Origin: Saccharospirillum salsuginis
GTDB lineage: Bacteria; Pseudomonadota; Gammaproteobacteria; Pseudomonadales; Natronospirillaceae
DNA length: 64,000 nucleotides
Assembly: GCF_014651855.1 (NCBI RefSeq)
Contig: NZ_BMXR01000002.1
Span: forward strand, 347,730-411,729
Direction of reading: 5' to 3'
Shown here in pieces: positions 36,578 to 45,444 of this stretch. The notes beneath the pieces are model-generated. The model ran no database searches and was not told the DNA's origin. It was given only the letters and a program-made list of their open reading frames with translations. Within the stretch, counting starts at the first letter, position 1, and each line of letters opens with the position of its first letter. The translations under genes were made by a program, and so were the position numbers.

Positions 36578-38137
36578 CTACATCCGGTTCAGGACCTTGT
36601 CCAGGTCGTCGAGCGTGGTGCGTTCGTCATACACCACGGGCTTGAGCAGAATCACCAGTTCGCTTTTACTCTGGGTCTCGCGGTTCTGGGCGAACAGGAA
36701 CTTGAGGCCCGGCACCCGCGACAGCCAGGGCAGACCCGTGGCCGACGTGTCCTGCTTCTGCGACAGCAAGCCGCCGATGACGACGATCTGACCGCTGGCC
36801 GCCCGGATGATGCTGTCCGTCTCGCGGACATTGGACAGGGCCAGCGGCAGGTTGTAGGTCTGGTTGCCGACATTGATGACCTTGGTGCTTTCCACCACCT
36901 CGGTCACCGACGGGCGCACGTGCAGGATAACGTTATCCTGGGCGCTGATCTGGGGGGTGACGTCCAGGGCGATGCCCGAGAAAAACGGCGAGAGCACGAA
37001 TTCGGGCGTGGACGTATTGTTGCCGTTGTCGTCCGACTCGTCGCGCGAAGTCACCTCCGTCACGAAGAATTCGTCGGTACCGACCTTGATCACCGCTTTC
37101 TGGTTGTTCACGGTGGACACGCGCGGGCTGGACAGCACCTGCACATCGCCCTGGTGCGACAACAGTTGCAGCATGGCGGTGAAGTCTTCGGAATCCACGT
37201 TCAGGCTGAATACGCCGCCGATGTTGCCGACGCCGGCCAGCGCATTGCCCGACAACTGGGCAACATCCTCGGTGAAGGTCTCCCAGTTGATGCCGGAGCG
37301 GAATTCGTTGTTCAGTGTGACTTCGACCACCTTGGCCTCGATCACCACCTGTTTCTGCAGGCTGCCCTCGGCGTCGTCCAAGAAGCGTCCCACCACTTCA
37401 TGTTCACGCGGTGTCGCGCGTACAACCAGCAGGCCCGACTGCGGGTTGACCACGACCTGACGCCCGGGCCCTTCATCGAGCAGGCCCATCACCGTGGTTT
37501 CCATGCCTTCCCAGAAGTCGGCGCTGTATTCGGTGGCGACACTGCTGGTCTCATTGGCTTCGCTGCCCTGCCGGGAGATCTGGCCGCCACTGACGGTGGT
37601 GTCCGAGCGGCCGGAACGGGCGACGTTCAGATAGTTCAGATGGTAGATCCGGGTCTGGATCTGGTTCGGCAGGACCCGGTAACCGTAGTCGGTGCGCTGG
37701 TAGTCATAGCCATAGAGATCGCGCATGGCGCTCATGACCTGCTCGATGGTGACCGAACGCATGTTCAGACTGATGGTGCCATTGATCGACGGATCCACCA
37801 GGACGTTGATGCCCTCGGTTCGGCCGAGATCGGCGAAGAAACGCTGCAACGGTACATTGTCGGCCTGGACGTCGAAGCGTTTGGCGGCGCGTGGGGCCTG
37901 GCTGAAATCCAGTAAATCATCCTCCAGCGCCTGCGGGGCCTCGACGGGGGCTTTTTGCGTGCGTTCGGGTACCGCGTCCGGCCGGCTCTCCTCAAGGGCC
38001 GCCTTGGCGTCGAAATCCGGGGTTTCCCGGGGTTGTTTCGGCGTAACAGAGGTACAGCCGGCCAGGACAGACACGACCAGTACGGTGCCGAGAATGGCTC
38101 TGAGCGGGGATATGGCCGAGGGCGTGAGGTCAGTCAC
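36578..38137 (-). CDS. mshL: MSHA outer-membrane secretin MshL
   Basis: 519 residues. A signal peptide with lipobox VSVLAGC makes it a probable lipoprotein (C28). After a linker come the short secretin N-domain (about 85-160, LQRFFADLGRTEGINVLVDP), an N1-like domain, and the C-terminal secretin barrel (about 255-505) ending LVILLKPVVYDE. The Ser/Thr-rich stretch at about 180-210 is unusual only in length. The start is a GTG at 38137 with GAGGA eight bases upstream, overlapping nothing. Confidence 0.93.
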   Translation of the reverse strand: MTDLTPSAISPLRAILGTVLVVSVLAGCTSVTPKQPRETPDFDAKAALEESRPDAVPERTQKAPVEAPQALEDDLLDFSQAPRAAKRFDVQADNVPLQRFFADLGRTEGINVLVDPSINGTISLNMRSVTIEQVMSAMRDLYGYDYQRTDYGYRVLPNQIQTRIYHLNYLNVARSGRSDTTVSGGQISRQGSEANETSSVATEYSADFWEGMETTVMGLLDEGPGRQVVVNPQSGLLVVRATPREHEVVGRFLDDAEGSLQKQVVIEAKVVEVTLNNEFRSGINWETFTEDVAQLSGNALAGVGNIGGVFSLNVDSEDFTAMLQLLSHQGDVQVLSSPRVSTVNNQKAVIKVGTDEFFVTEVTSRDESDDNGNNTSTPEFVLSPFFSGIALDVTPQISAQDNVILHVRPSVTEVVESTKVINVGNQTYNLPLALSNVRETDSIIRAASGQIVVIGGLLSQKQDTSATGLPWLSRVPGLKFLFAQNRETQSKSELVILLKPVVYDERTTLDDLDKVLNRM

Positions 38138-38141
38138 AGGG

Positions 38142-38483
38142 TCATTCCTCGTCGGTTTCGGTGATGGACAGGGTACCCGGCTGGCTCAGGTTCAGGGTGC
38201 GATCCCGGCCGCCCCGTCTGAGGTGAACATGGTCGGGTTGGATGTCCGTCACTCGGTAGTTGTGAATGGTGTCGTCCAGGGTCAGCCATTGGCCGTTGAT
38301 CACGGCGTAGCGCTGATCGTCCATGATGTAGACGGAAGACAGGTTGAAACTGGGCTCGGGCACCGGGCGCGGTGCCGTTTGGGCCTTGGGTTCGGCATAG
38401 GTATCCGGTCGCATCGGATCCGCCTGGATGGCGGAGAGCGGTGCCAGCACGACAAGCAACAGCGACAGGGCACTACTAGACAT
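38142..38483 (-). CDS. mshK: MSHA biogenesis protein MshK
   Basis: 113 residues with a signal peptide (about 1-21, SALSLLLVVLAPLSAIQA). The mature part contains DPMRPD and the C-terminal strand-rich SSVYIMDDQRYAVINGQWL...GDTI-like TLDDTIHNYRVTDI, the short PilP/GspC-like homology block shared by MshK proteins. Likely a periplasmic link to the secretin. Its start overlaps the mshJ stop by eight bases. Confidence 0.82.
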   Translation of the reverse strand: MSSSALSLLLVVLAPLSAIQADPMRPDTYAEPKAQTAPRPVPEPSFNLSSVYIMDDQRYAVINGQWLTLDDTIHNYRVTDIQPDHVHLRRGGRDRTLNLSQPGTLSITETDEE

Positions 38484-39117
38484 TCAGCCACTCCTTCTTG
38501 TCACTGAGGGTGTGCACGCGCAGACGGATCCGCAGTTGCGGGTAGTTGTCGGTTTCGATGCTGATTTCGTCCCAAAACAGTTGCCAGGGTTTGTCCTCGA
38601 TCGCCTCCAGATAGCCGATCAGGGCCGGGAAACTGCCTTGCAAATCCAGTTCCAGGCGGTGGCGGTAGAGCACAACGCCCGAATCGCCGTCGCCGGTCTG
38701 GATCTCGGACGCCGGTTGAACGCCGAGCCGGACCAGGGTCAGGTCGTTGTCGACCAGCAGTTCGCGCAGCAGATTGGCCATGCGATTGGGCGGGATCAGC
38801 ACATCGGTAACCCGATTGATGCGATCTTCCAGCGTCGACAATTCCTCGCGCAGAGCCTCGTTGCGTTCACTCAGTGAACGGGCGCGCGGGTTGTTCTGCG
38901 CTTCCTGCAGGGACAGCAGGGCGTTCTGGTTGGCCGTGAATTCGTTGCGCAAGGTCTCGATGCGGTCGCGCAGGCGGTCGTGCTGGGTTAATCCTGTGAC
39001 CCACACCGCTCCATAAGCGGCAAATCCGAGCACAAGCATCAGGGTGATCAGGATCAGCAGTCGTTCCCGGGGTTGAAAACGGTCCAGCAGCAGGCGCAGG
39101 CGAAATGTCAGTGCCAT
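38476..39117 (-). CDS. mshJ: MSHA biogenesis protein MshJ (PilO-like)
   Basis: 213 residues: short cytoplasmic N-terminus, one TM helix (about 19-38, RLLILITLMLVLGFAAYGAVW), coiled coil (about 45-105) and a small ferredoxin-like periplasmic domain ending LRIRLRVHTLSDKKEW. This is the PilO/MshJ layout of the inner-membrane alignment complex. I start at the ATG at 39117, which overlaps the mshI2 stop by one base; in-frame codons upstream lie inside mshI2. Confidence 0.87.
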   Translation of the reverse strand: MALTFRLRLLLDRFQPRERLLILITLMLVLGFAAYGAVWVTGLTQHDRLRDRIETLRNEFTANQNALLSLQEAQNNPRARSLSERNEALREELSTLEDRINRVTDVLIPPNRMANLLRELLVDNDLTLVRLGVQPASEIQTGDGDSGVVLYRHRLELDLQGSFPALIGYLEAIEDKPWQLFWDEISIETDNYPQLRIRLRVHTLSDKKEWLNV

Positions 39118-39743
39118 CAGCGAGCCTCCTGCTTGGGATCGAGAGTGGCGCCGACCACCGAATCGGCGATGGAAAAGCGCCACAAGGCGTTATCGTCCTC
39201 AGCCTGGTGGATGTTCAGGTTCTGGATGCTGAGCCCCTCGAACACCGAGCCTTCCAACTGACCGAGATAGCGCGGTACCAGGCCCGGGTCCCGGGCGAAC
39301 CCTTCCAGGCCGAGGTGCGCCCGGCTGTCGCGCAGTTCGATGCGGGTCAGCCAGATGCCGTCCAGGTCGTAGTTGGACAGACTGGCCAGCGGCTCGGAAA
39401 AGCCCTGTGCGGAGACGTCCAGTTGATCGGCGAGCCCGCTCAGGGCGGCCTGCCGCTCGCCGAGGCGAGTGGTCAGGGTTTCGTTTTCCACAAGCAGATC
39501 CGCTTCGCTGGCCATGCTCGGGTTTTCACGGCGGAAATCGTTCAGCCGTTGCTGGCTGTTCTGCACCTGGGATTGCCAATAGCCGGTCTCGTCGAGCAGC
39601 GTTTGTCGCAGGTTCCAGTGATAGCCGGTATAACCCGCCGCTCCGACCACGACCAGCAACAGGGCGATCAGGAAGGCGGGGACCTGCCAGGGGCCATAGC
39701 CGGGCAGAATGTCCGGCTGCATCAGATTGATGTGTCGGGTCAT
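39117..39743 (-). CDS. mshI2: MSHA biogenesis protein MshI2 (PilN-like)
   Basis: 208 residues with the PilN-type N-terminal motif RHINLMQPDI (the INLLP-like segment that binds PilM), a TM helix (about 22-42, VPAFLIALLLVVVGAAGYTGY), a coiled coil, and a periplasmic ferredoxin-like domain (DGIWLTRIELRDSRAHLGLEG). Its ATG at 39743 overlaps the mshI1 stop by four bases. The gene order I1-I2-J matches pilM-N-O. Confidence 0.85.
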   Translation of the reverse strand: MTRHINLMQPDILPGYGPWQVPAFLIALLLVVVGAAGYTGYHWNLRQTLLDETGYWQSQVQNSQQRLNDFRRENPSMASEADLLVENETLTTRLGERQAALSGLADQLDVSAQGFSEPLASLSNYDLDGIWLTRIELRDSRAHLGLEGFARDPGLVPRYLGQLEGSVFEGLSIQNLNIHQAEDDNALWRFSIADSVVGATLDPKQEAR

Positions 39744-40687
39744 ACGGCCACCCCCCGAAAGGCGGTACCCAGCATGGGAATCAACGGGTCGGGGACGACA
39801 CCCTCCAGCGGATCGGGCAGCAGGATCAGGTCCTCGGCCCGCAACGGCTGGAAGCGAACCCCCAGTTTTTCTCCCAGGGAGGCGGTCAGGCCGACGTCGC
39901 CCGGCCAACCGATCAGAGAGACTTCGCCGATGCTGCCAAGCCCCAATTGCGATTCGTAGTAGTCGAAGGAGCGGCGCAGCTCCAGCACCAGGGATTCGAG
40001 TTGGATATCGTCCTGGCCTTCCAGAGTCAGTGCCGGTTCGTCCGGGCCGCTCATGCCCAGGCTCTGGTAGCCGATATCGAACTGGCGCGACAGCACCAAT
40101 TCGTTTTCGTACAGCAGCACGAGACGGCAGCGATCCGGCCCCAGATGCAGCAATCCGCTCTGATGGCGCTGTTGGCTGCGAATGGCCAGATTCCTCAATT
40201 GCAGTTGATCGACATCGATCACGTTGAGCGTCAGCCCGCGTTTGGCCAGTTCCAGTGCCCATTGGCGCAGCGGTGATTTCATCGCCGCGATGACAAAGGC
40301 CATGCGCAGCCGGCCTCGATAGGCATCCGTCGGCAACAGGATGACGTCCAGGGTGGCGTCTTCGATGTCGTAGCTGATCAGATCGGCCGATTTCAAACGC
40401 AACGCGGATTCGATCTCCTCGGCCGGCACATCGGGCACGTCGACCATCAGCATCTGGTACAGGCCTTCGCCGAGCAGCAGATTAACCGGGCCGCTGGCCT
40501 TTTCGGCCGCCCAGCCGGCAAGCTCCCCGGGGCGGTTGACGGCATCGGACTCCACTTTCCAGTCAAAGCGATGCAACCGGGGCATGGCGTTCGCTGAGCT
40601 CTGGAAACTGGCCCGGCCGATGCCCTCTTCGGTGAGGTAGATCCACTGTTGGCGTTTGTTACGTCGAATCGGTGACAATAAGCCCAA
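39740..40687 (-). CDS. mshI1: MSHA biogenesis protein MshI1 (PilM-like)
   Basis: Cytoplasmic actin-like protein of the PilM family that binds the N-terminus of the PilN-like partner. About 315 residues; motifs include VPDVPAEEIESALRLKSADLI (near 85-105) and the C-terminal IGEVSLIGWPGDVGL phosphate-like loop. No ATG fits: the frame opens with TTG codons at 40735, 40687 and 40678. I favour 40687, which has GGAG ten bases upstream and gives a typical N-terminus; the longest form would add 16 residues. Confidence 0.8.
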   Translation of the reverse strand: MGLLSPIRRNKRQQWIYLTEEGIGRASFQSSANAMPRLHRFDWKVESDAVNRPGELAGWAAEKASGPVNLLLGEGLYQMLMVDVPDVPAEEIESALRLKSADLISYDIEDATLDVILLPTDAYRGRLRMAFVIAAMKSPLRQWALELAKRGLTLNVIDVDQLQLRNLAIRSQQRHQSGLLHLGPDRCRLVLLYENELVLSRQFDIGYQSLGMSGPDEPALTLEGQDDIQLESLVLELRRSFDYYESQLGLGSIGEVSLIGWPGDVGLTASLGEKLGVRFQPLRAEDLILLPDPLEGVVPDPLIPMLGTAFRGVAV

Positions 40688-40832
40688 AAGCCCAACGCTC
40701 CGGTATTCAAATACAGTTAGAAACGAGTTTAGCAACCTTTCCCGGGGTTGGCCGATTCCGTCCGCCTCCCGCTCGTGTAAAGATCACGGGCGCTGAAAAG
40801 CGGTTTGTGCGATGTCCTTGGAATCGTTCAAG

Positions 40833-40875
40833 TTTTTGACACTCATCCGCTTAAGCATGGGTCGGGTGTCAAAAA
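40833..40875. promoter_or_regulatory. Large palindrome between the msh operon and trmL
   Basis: TTTTTGACAC (40833-40842) and its perfect complement GTGTCAAAAA (40866-40875) enclose a region that continues to pair with a few wobbles. Both arms contain TTGACA. It lies upstream of both divergent genes, so a regulator binding site is more likely than a terminator. Confidence 0.5.
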
Positions 40876-40945
40876 TATGAAATACCGTCCACAGTTTATG
40901 TGATTTATTGTTAACTGTCTCACAATTCTAAAGGAAAATCCGGGT

Positions 40946-41410
40946 ATGTTTCACATTGTGCTTTACGAGCCGGAAATACCGCCCAATACGGGCAACATTA
41001 TTCGGCTGTGCGCCAACACCGGCTGTCATCTGCATTTGATTGAACCGCTCGGATTCAGCATGGCCGAGAAAGCCCTGCGTCGGGCCGGCCTCGATTACCA
41101 CGAATTCGCCGACATCCGCATCTGGCCGGACTACCCGACCTTCCTCGAACAAGCCCGCCCTGAGCGCCTCTACGCCCTCTCGACCAAGGGCAAGCGGTAC
41201 CCGTCCGATGTGACTTTCAACGCAGGGGACTATCTGATGTTCGGCCCGGAGACTCGGGGCCTGCCTGTGGATGTGCGCGAATCGCTGCCAGCCGACCAGG
41301 TGTTGCGACTGCCGATGAAACCGGACAGTCGCAGTCTCAATTTGTCGAATGCCGTTGCCATCATGGTCTATGAGGCCTGGCGGCAGGTGGATTTCGACGG
41401 CGCGGTGTAG
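40946..41410 (+). CDS. trmL: tRNA (cytidine(34)-2'-O)-methyltransferase
   Basis: SPOUT-class methyltransferase that modifies the wobble base of tRNA-Leu. 154 residues, the typical length. Motif 1 is [18 protein letters not shown] (about 9-26), motif 2 [11 protein letters not shown] (about 97-107), motif 3 [20 protein letters not shown] (about 129-148), which together form the SAM knot. An AAGGAAA stretch precedes the ATG. It is a single gene, convergent with ubiI five bases away. Confidence 0.94.
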   Translation: MFHIVLYEPEIPPNTGNIIRLCANTGCHLHLIEPLGFSMAEKALRRAGLDYHEFADIRIWPDYPTFLEQARPERLYALSTKGKRYPSDVTFNAGDYLMFGPETRGLPVDVRESLPADQVLRLPMKPDSRSLNLSNAVAIMVYEAWRQVDFDGAV

Positions 41411-41414
41411 CTTA

Positions 41415-42620
41415 TTAGAGTTCGCCCATGGCCGCCCGAATCAGCGGGCGTTTGGCCAGGGGTAACCGGTGCACCCAGTTCAAACCGCGATTGCGCAGCA
41501 GTACCGGCGCCGGGTGATCGGTGCCGAACAGCCGCTTGAACCCTTCCATCGCCGCCATGGCAGCCAGGTTGTGCGTCTGGCGCCGGCGCTGGAAACGCCG
41601 CATCGTCCAGGCGTCACCAAGCGACTGGCCCTGTGCATGCGCCCGGCCCCAGACATCGCTCAGGGCCTCGGCGTCCAGGAACCCCAGGTTGACCCCCTGA
41701 CCGGCCAGCGGATGTATGGCGTGGGCCGCGTCCCCGAGCAGCACGACCCGGCCTTGCCAGTACTGGTGGGCGTGCATCTGGCCGAGCGGGAAGCAAAAGC
41801 GCGGATCCGCCGCCTCGATCGTGCCCAGGCAGCCCTCGCTGGCCCGGTTCAGTTCGGCCAGGAAGTCGGCGTCATCCAGGGCCTGCAAAGCCTCGGCCCG
41901 GTCGGTGTCCGCACTCCAGACGATGGAGGTCCAGTGTTGCGTGCCGGTTTCGTCGCTCAGTGGCAGAAAGGCCAGCGGTCCGGTTTCCAGAAAGATCTGG
42001 CGCGCCGTGAAGGCATGCGGGTGGCTGTGGCGAATGGAAGTGACCAGGGCGGTTTGGTCGTAAGCCCATTCCCGGGTCTGGAAACCGGCCTGGTCGCGCA
42101 CGGTGGAAAACCGGCCATCGCAGGCGGCGAGGACCGGAGCCGACAGCGTCTCGCCGTCATCCAGTATCACCTGCACACCGAAATCGTCCTGTTGCCAGTG
42201 ATCGACCGTGCGGCCGGCCAGCAATCGCAATGAGCGGCCTTCCTCCGCCGTCTGCCAGAGCGCCTGGGTCAGCCAGCGGTTCTCGACAATATGGCCCAGA
42301 TTGTCGGCCTGGACCTCGGCGGCATCGAATTCGATCCGGCCATTGCCAAGACCGTCCCAGACGGCCATGTGCGAATAGGCGCAGGCCCGGCCGTTTGGGA
42401 TGCGGCGCCAGGCGTCGAGCCTTTGCAACCAGGCCTGGCTGTGCCGGCTGAGGGCGCTGACCCGGGGGGCGAATCGGCCGGGCTCGGGCGCGTCGGGCTC
42501 GGGGTGACCGCGTTCGACGACCGCGACCGACAAGCCCTGTCGCGCTGTGGCCACAGCCAGCGACAGGCCGACCATACCGCCACCGATGATGATGGCGTCG
42601 TGCGTAAAGGCGTCGTTCAT
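41415..42620 (-). CDS. ubiI: Ubiquinone biosynthesis FAD monooxygenase UbiI
   Basis: Flavoprotein hydroxylase of the UbiH/COQ6 family, 401 residues; UbiI hydroxylates C5 of octaprenylphenol. The Rossmann motif is IIGGGMVGLSLA (about 10-21), the DG motif region is VLAACDGRFSTVR, and the second FAD motif is GDAAHAIHPLAGQGVNLG (about 293-310). Assignment to UbiI rather than UbiF rests on its place after ubiH. The start ATGA overlaps the ubiH stop by four bases. Acts at the inner membrane. Confidence 0.88.
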   Translation of the reverse strand: MNDAFTHDAIIIGGGMVGLSLAVATARQGLSVAVVERGHPEPDAPEPGRFAPRVSALSRHSQAWLQRLDAWRRIPNGRACAYSHMAVWDGLGNGRIEFDAAEVQADNLGHIVENRWLTQALWQTAEEGRSLRLLAGRTVDHWQQDDFGVQVILDDGETLSAPVLAACDGRFSTVRDQAGFQTREWAYDQTALVTSIRHSHPHAFTARQIFLETGPLAFLPLSDETGTQHWTSIVWSADTDRAEALQALDDADFLAELNRASEGCLGTIEAADPRFCFPLGQMHAHQYWQGRVVLLGDAAHAIHPLAGQGVNLGFLDAEALSDVWGRAHAQGQSLGDAWTMRRFQRRRQTHNLAAMAAMEGFKRLFGTDHPAPVLLRNRGLNWVHRLPLAKRPLIRAAMGEL

Positions 42621-43837
42621 GGACGGGCTCCTTCGGGCAGTGGCGCGCCTTGCAGCAGGCCCATGCTGGCCAGGGTAAAGGCTTTGTTCAATTGCGGGTG
42701 CCGGTCCAGTATGCCCAGACCGAGGTTGCGGCCGAGCCGGAACCCGAGCCGGTTCGAGGCAAAGGTGCGCACCAGGCCGTCGGACAACCGCGCGGTCATC
42801 GACTGGTCGCGATCAATCGCCTGCGCCAGATCGTTCAGCGTCGCGTAGTCGCCGGGGTCCAGGTTATCGACCAGCCGGGTGTTCATCCGGTCCGCCGCAC
42901 GCAGTACCGAGCGAATCGCCAGGTTGAACCCCTGGCCGGCGACCGGGTGCAGGGTGGCGGCGGAGTTGCCGAGCACCATCAGCCGGTGCCGGACCGGTTC
43001 CAGGCATTGGCGCAACACCAGGGGGTAGTCGGCGGTCTCGCTGATGTCGGTGATGCGACCCAGGCGCTGACCGAAATGTTCGTTCAACCAGGCCAGTTGT
43101 TGTGCCTGGTCCATGGCCTGAACACGCCCTTCCAGATGTTCCGGAACCGTCCAGACCAGGGCCGAATAATCCCCGAAGGGCAGCAGGGCAATGGGACCGT
43201 CTTCGGTGAAACGTTCGAAAGCCCGGCCACGATGCGGTTCCTCGGTGCGCAACGAGGCGACCCGGGCGCGGGCGTGGTAGTCGTGCAGCCGGTGGCCGAT
43301 ACCGAGCCGGTCCGCCAGCGGTGACCGGCCGCCGTCGCACAGAAACACCTGGCGCGCGGTCAGTACCTCGCCATCGGTCAGGGTCAATTGCTGGTGGTCG
43401 GCTTCGGGCTTCAGCCGATCCACCGACGATTCGAAGCGCCAGTCCACGTTGTCCAGATCCGCGCAGGCCTGCCACAGCGCCAGACCCAGATTGCGGTTGG
43501 CGACCACGGCCCCGAACGGATGGCCCGGGAACTCCCGGGCGTCCATGACCTGGTAACCGGCATGGCCCCGGTCGCTGACCTCGATCCAGTCGATCCGGCT
43601 GGCGTGCGGCTCCAGGCGGGATCCGACATCGAGCCGGTCCAGGGCGGTTTGAGTGAAGGCGGACAGGGCCGTGGCCCGGTCGTCGAAACTGGGTGAATTC
43701 GGGGCGGCGTTGGCCGGTTGCGGCGCCGGGTCGATCAGGACAAGACGGGCGCCCGCGTCGAGCGCGGGGCGGAGCGCACGAACCAGTGTCAGTCCCACCA
43801 TGCCGCCGCCGACGATGGCGATATCAAAGGATGCCAT
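42617..43837 (-). CDS. ubiH: Ubiquinone biosynthesis FAD monooxygenase UbiH
   Basis: 406 residues. UbiH hydroxylates C1 of 2-octaprenyl-6-methoxyphenol. Rossmann motif IVGGGMVGLTLV (about 8-19), VFLCDGGRSPLADRLG near 165-180, and the second FAD motif LGNSAATLHPVAGQGFNLA, where LGN-A replaces GDAAH, the variation known from E. coli UbiH. This supports UbiH for this member and UbiI for the next. The pepP gene that often precedes it is not present. Confidence 0.9.
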   Translation of the reverse strand: MASFDIAIVGGGMVGLTLVRALRPALDAGARLVLIDPAPQPANAAPNSPSFDDRATALSAFTQTALDRLDVGSRLEPHASRIDWIEVSDRGHAGYQVMDAREFPGHPFGAVVANRNLGLALWQACADLDNVDWRFESSVDRLKPEADHQQLTLTDGEVLTARQVFLCDGGRSPLADRLGIGHRLHDYHARARVASLRTEEPHRGRAFERFTEDGPIALLPFGDYSALVWTVPEHLEGRVQAMDQAQQLAWLNEHFGQRLGRITDISETADYPLVLRQCLEPVRHRLMVLGNSAATLHPVAGQGFNLAIRSVLRAADRMNTRLVDNLDPGDYATLNDLAQAIDRDQSMTARLSDGLVRTFASNRLGFRLGRNLGLGILDRHPQLNKAFTLASMGLLQGAPLPEGARP

Positions 43838-43950
43838 GCTATGACTCTGGATAATTGGAACGGTGTCGAATCATAACAGGCTTGGCGCGAGGCGCGTAAT
43901 CCATCGTCATCAGCCGACCGGCACCGCAAAACCGGCCGATGTCGATCCGC

Positions 43951-44736
43951 CTACAGATTGGAACCCAGGTGTTTGCGCAGGAAGTTCTGGGTGCGCTCCT
44001 GATCCGGTGCGGTGAACAGCTTGTCCGGCGTGTTTTCCTCCACCACGACACCGCCGTCCATGAACATGGCCCAACTCGACACATCCCGGGCAAACCCCAT
44101 TTCGTGGGTCACGATCAGCATGGTCATGTGGTCTTTCGCCAGGCTCTGCATGACCTGGTTCACCTCTTCCACCAACTCCGGGTCGAGCGCGGATGTCGCC
44201 TCGTCGAACAGCATGACCTTGGGCTGCATGGCCAGGGCCCGGGCGATGGCCACGCGTTGCTTTTGCCCGCCCGACAACCAGGCCGGGAACACATCCGCCT
44301 TGTCGGCCAGACCCACCCGATCCAGCAGTTCCATCCCCAGTTCGCGGGCGATCTTCTTGTCCATCTTTTTAAGTTTTCTGGGGGCCAGTGTGACGTTGTC
44401 GAGGGTGGACAGGTGCGGGAACAGATTGAAGTGTTGAAACACCATGCCCATGTTCTGGCGAATGTGGTTGATGTGCCGCTCGAACGCCAGGCCCTTGATG
44501 TCGGGCCGGTTGACGGCGACACCGTCCAGAGTGATGGTCCCGGAATCGATCACTTCCAGATGGTTGACCGACCGCAACAAGGTGCTTTTACCGGACCCCG
44601 ATGGTCCGATGATGGAAATGATCTTGCCGAGGGGTACGGTCAGGTTGATGCCTTTGAGAACTTCAAGATTGCCAAAGCGCTTGTGGACATCGGTGATTTC
44701 CACCATGGGGGTTTCTGTCTGCCTGTTCGTGCTCAT
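43951..44736 (-). CDS. Polar amino acid ABC importer, ATP-binding subunit (GlnQ/HisP-type)
   Basis: 261 residues. Walker A GPSGSGKST (about 38-46), Q loop MVFQHFNLFPH, signature LSGGQKQR (about 148-155), Walker B VMLFDEATSALDPE, H loop VTHEMGFARD. This is the family that energises HisMQ/GlnP-type permeases, and two such permeases plus a binding protein lie upstream. The ATG at 44736 has GGAG in front; a GTG two codons earlier is less likely. Final gene of the operon. Confidence 0.93.
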   Translation of the reverse strand: MSTNRQTETPMVEITDVHKRFGNLEVLKGINLTVPLGKIISIIGPSGSGKSTLLRSVNHLEVIDSGTITLDGVAVNRPDIKGLAFERHINHIRQNMGMVFQHFNLFPHLSTLDNVTLAPRKLKKMDKKIARELGMELLDRVGLADKADVFPAWLSGGQKQRVAIARALAMQPKVMLFDEATSALDPELVEEVNQVMQSLAKDHMTMLIVTHEMGFARDVSSWAMFMDGGVVVEENTPDKLFTAPDQERTQNFLRKHLGSNL

Positions 44737-44779
44737 AGTCACTCCATTTTTTATTCTGCGTCGCTTGTGACAATCGCGC

Positions 44780-45433
44780 CTATCGACGGAAGGCGGTCTG
44801 GCGTTCCAGCCAGGCTTGGCCCAGCTCCATTAGAATGTTGATCGCGTAGTAAATCAGTGCGATCACAATGAAAAATTCGAACGGTCGGAACGATACGCTG
44901 ATCGCGTACTGAGATGCGTAAACCAACTCGGCCACGCCGATCGCGGAGAGTACCGAGGTGTCCTTGACCATCAGGATCAGGTTGTTACCCAATTGCGGAA
45001 CGGCCCGAATCAGAGCCTGAGGCAGGATGATGTTGAACAGGGTCGCGCCATGGCCGAAACCGAGCGACCGCGACGCTTCGTACTGGCCATCCGATACCGA
45101 CCGGATTGTGGCGATGAAGATGTCCGCGTTGTACGCCATATAGTGAAAACCCAGCCCCAGAATGCCGACCACGATGGCGGGGATCAGTATCAGTTCACCC
45201 AGCCCGAAATACAGAAAATACAGTTGCAACAGCAGAGGCGTCGTCATGAACAACCAGATGAAGGCGCGCAGCGGCCAACTGATCACTTTGTTGGTGTAGA
45301 TTGAAATAACCGCGACCAACAGCCCTCCCGCTACGGAAAACAACGCCACGATGACGCCAATCAGCAAGGTGATACCGATGCCCTGAATCAGGGTGGGCAG
45401 GTAGGTCAGGACAGGTGAAAAATCGAAAGTCAT
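44780..45433 (-). CDS. Polar amino acid ABC importer, permease subunit 2
   Basis: 217 residues with five TM helices. The cytoplasmic EAA loop EASRSLGFGHGATLFNIILPQA (starts about 125) contacts the ATPase; QLYFLYFGLGE near residue 70 is typical of HisM/GltK-type permeases. The start at 45433 (ATG) has GGAG-like purines upstream and lies 11 bases after the first permease. It forms a heterodimer with that permease. Confidence 0.92.
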   Translation of the reverse strand: MTFDFSPVLTYLPTLIQGIGITLLIGVIVALFSVAGGLLVAVISIYTNKVISWPLRAFIWLFMTTPLLLQLYFLYFGLGELILIPAIVVGILGLGFHYMAYNADIFIATIRSVSDGQYEASRSLGFGHGATLFNIILPQALIRAVPQLGNNLILMVKDTSVLSAIGVAELVYASQYAISVSFRPFEFFIVIALIYYAINILMELGQAWLERQTAFRR

Positions 45434-45444
45434 CGGCGGGTCTC

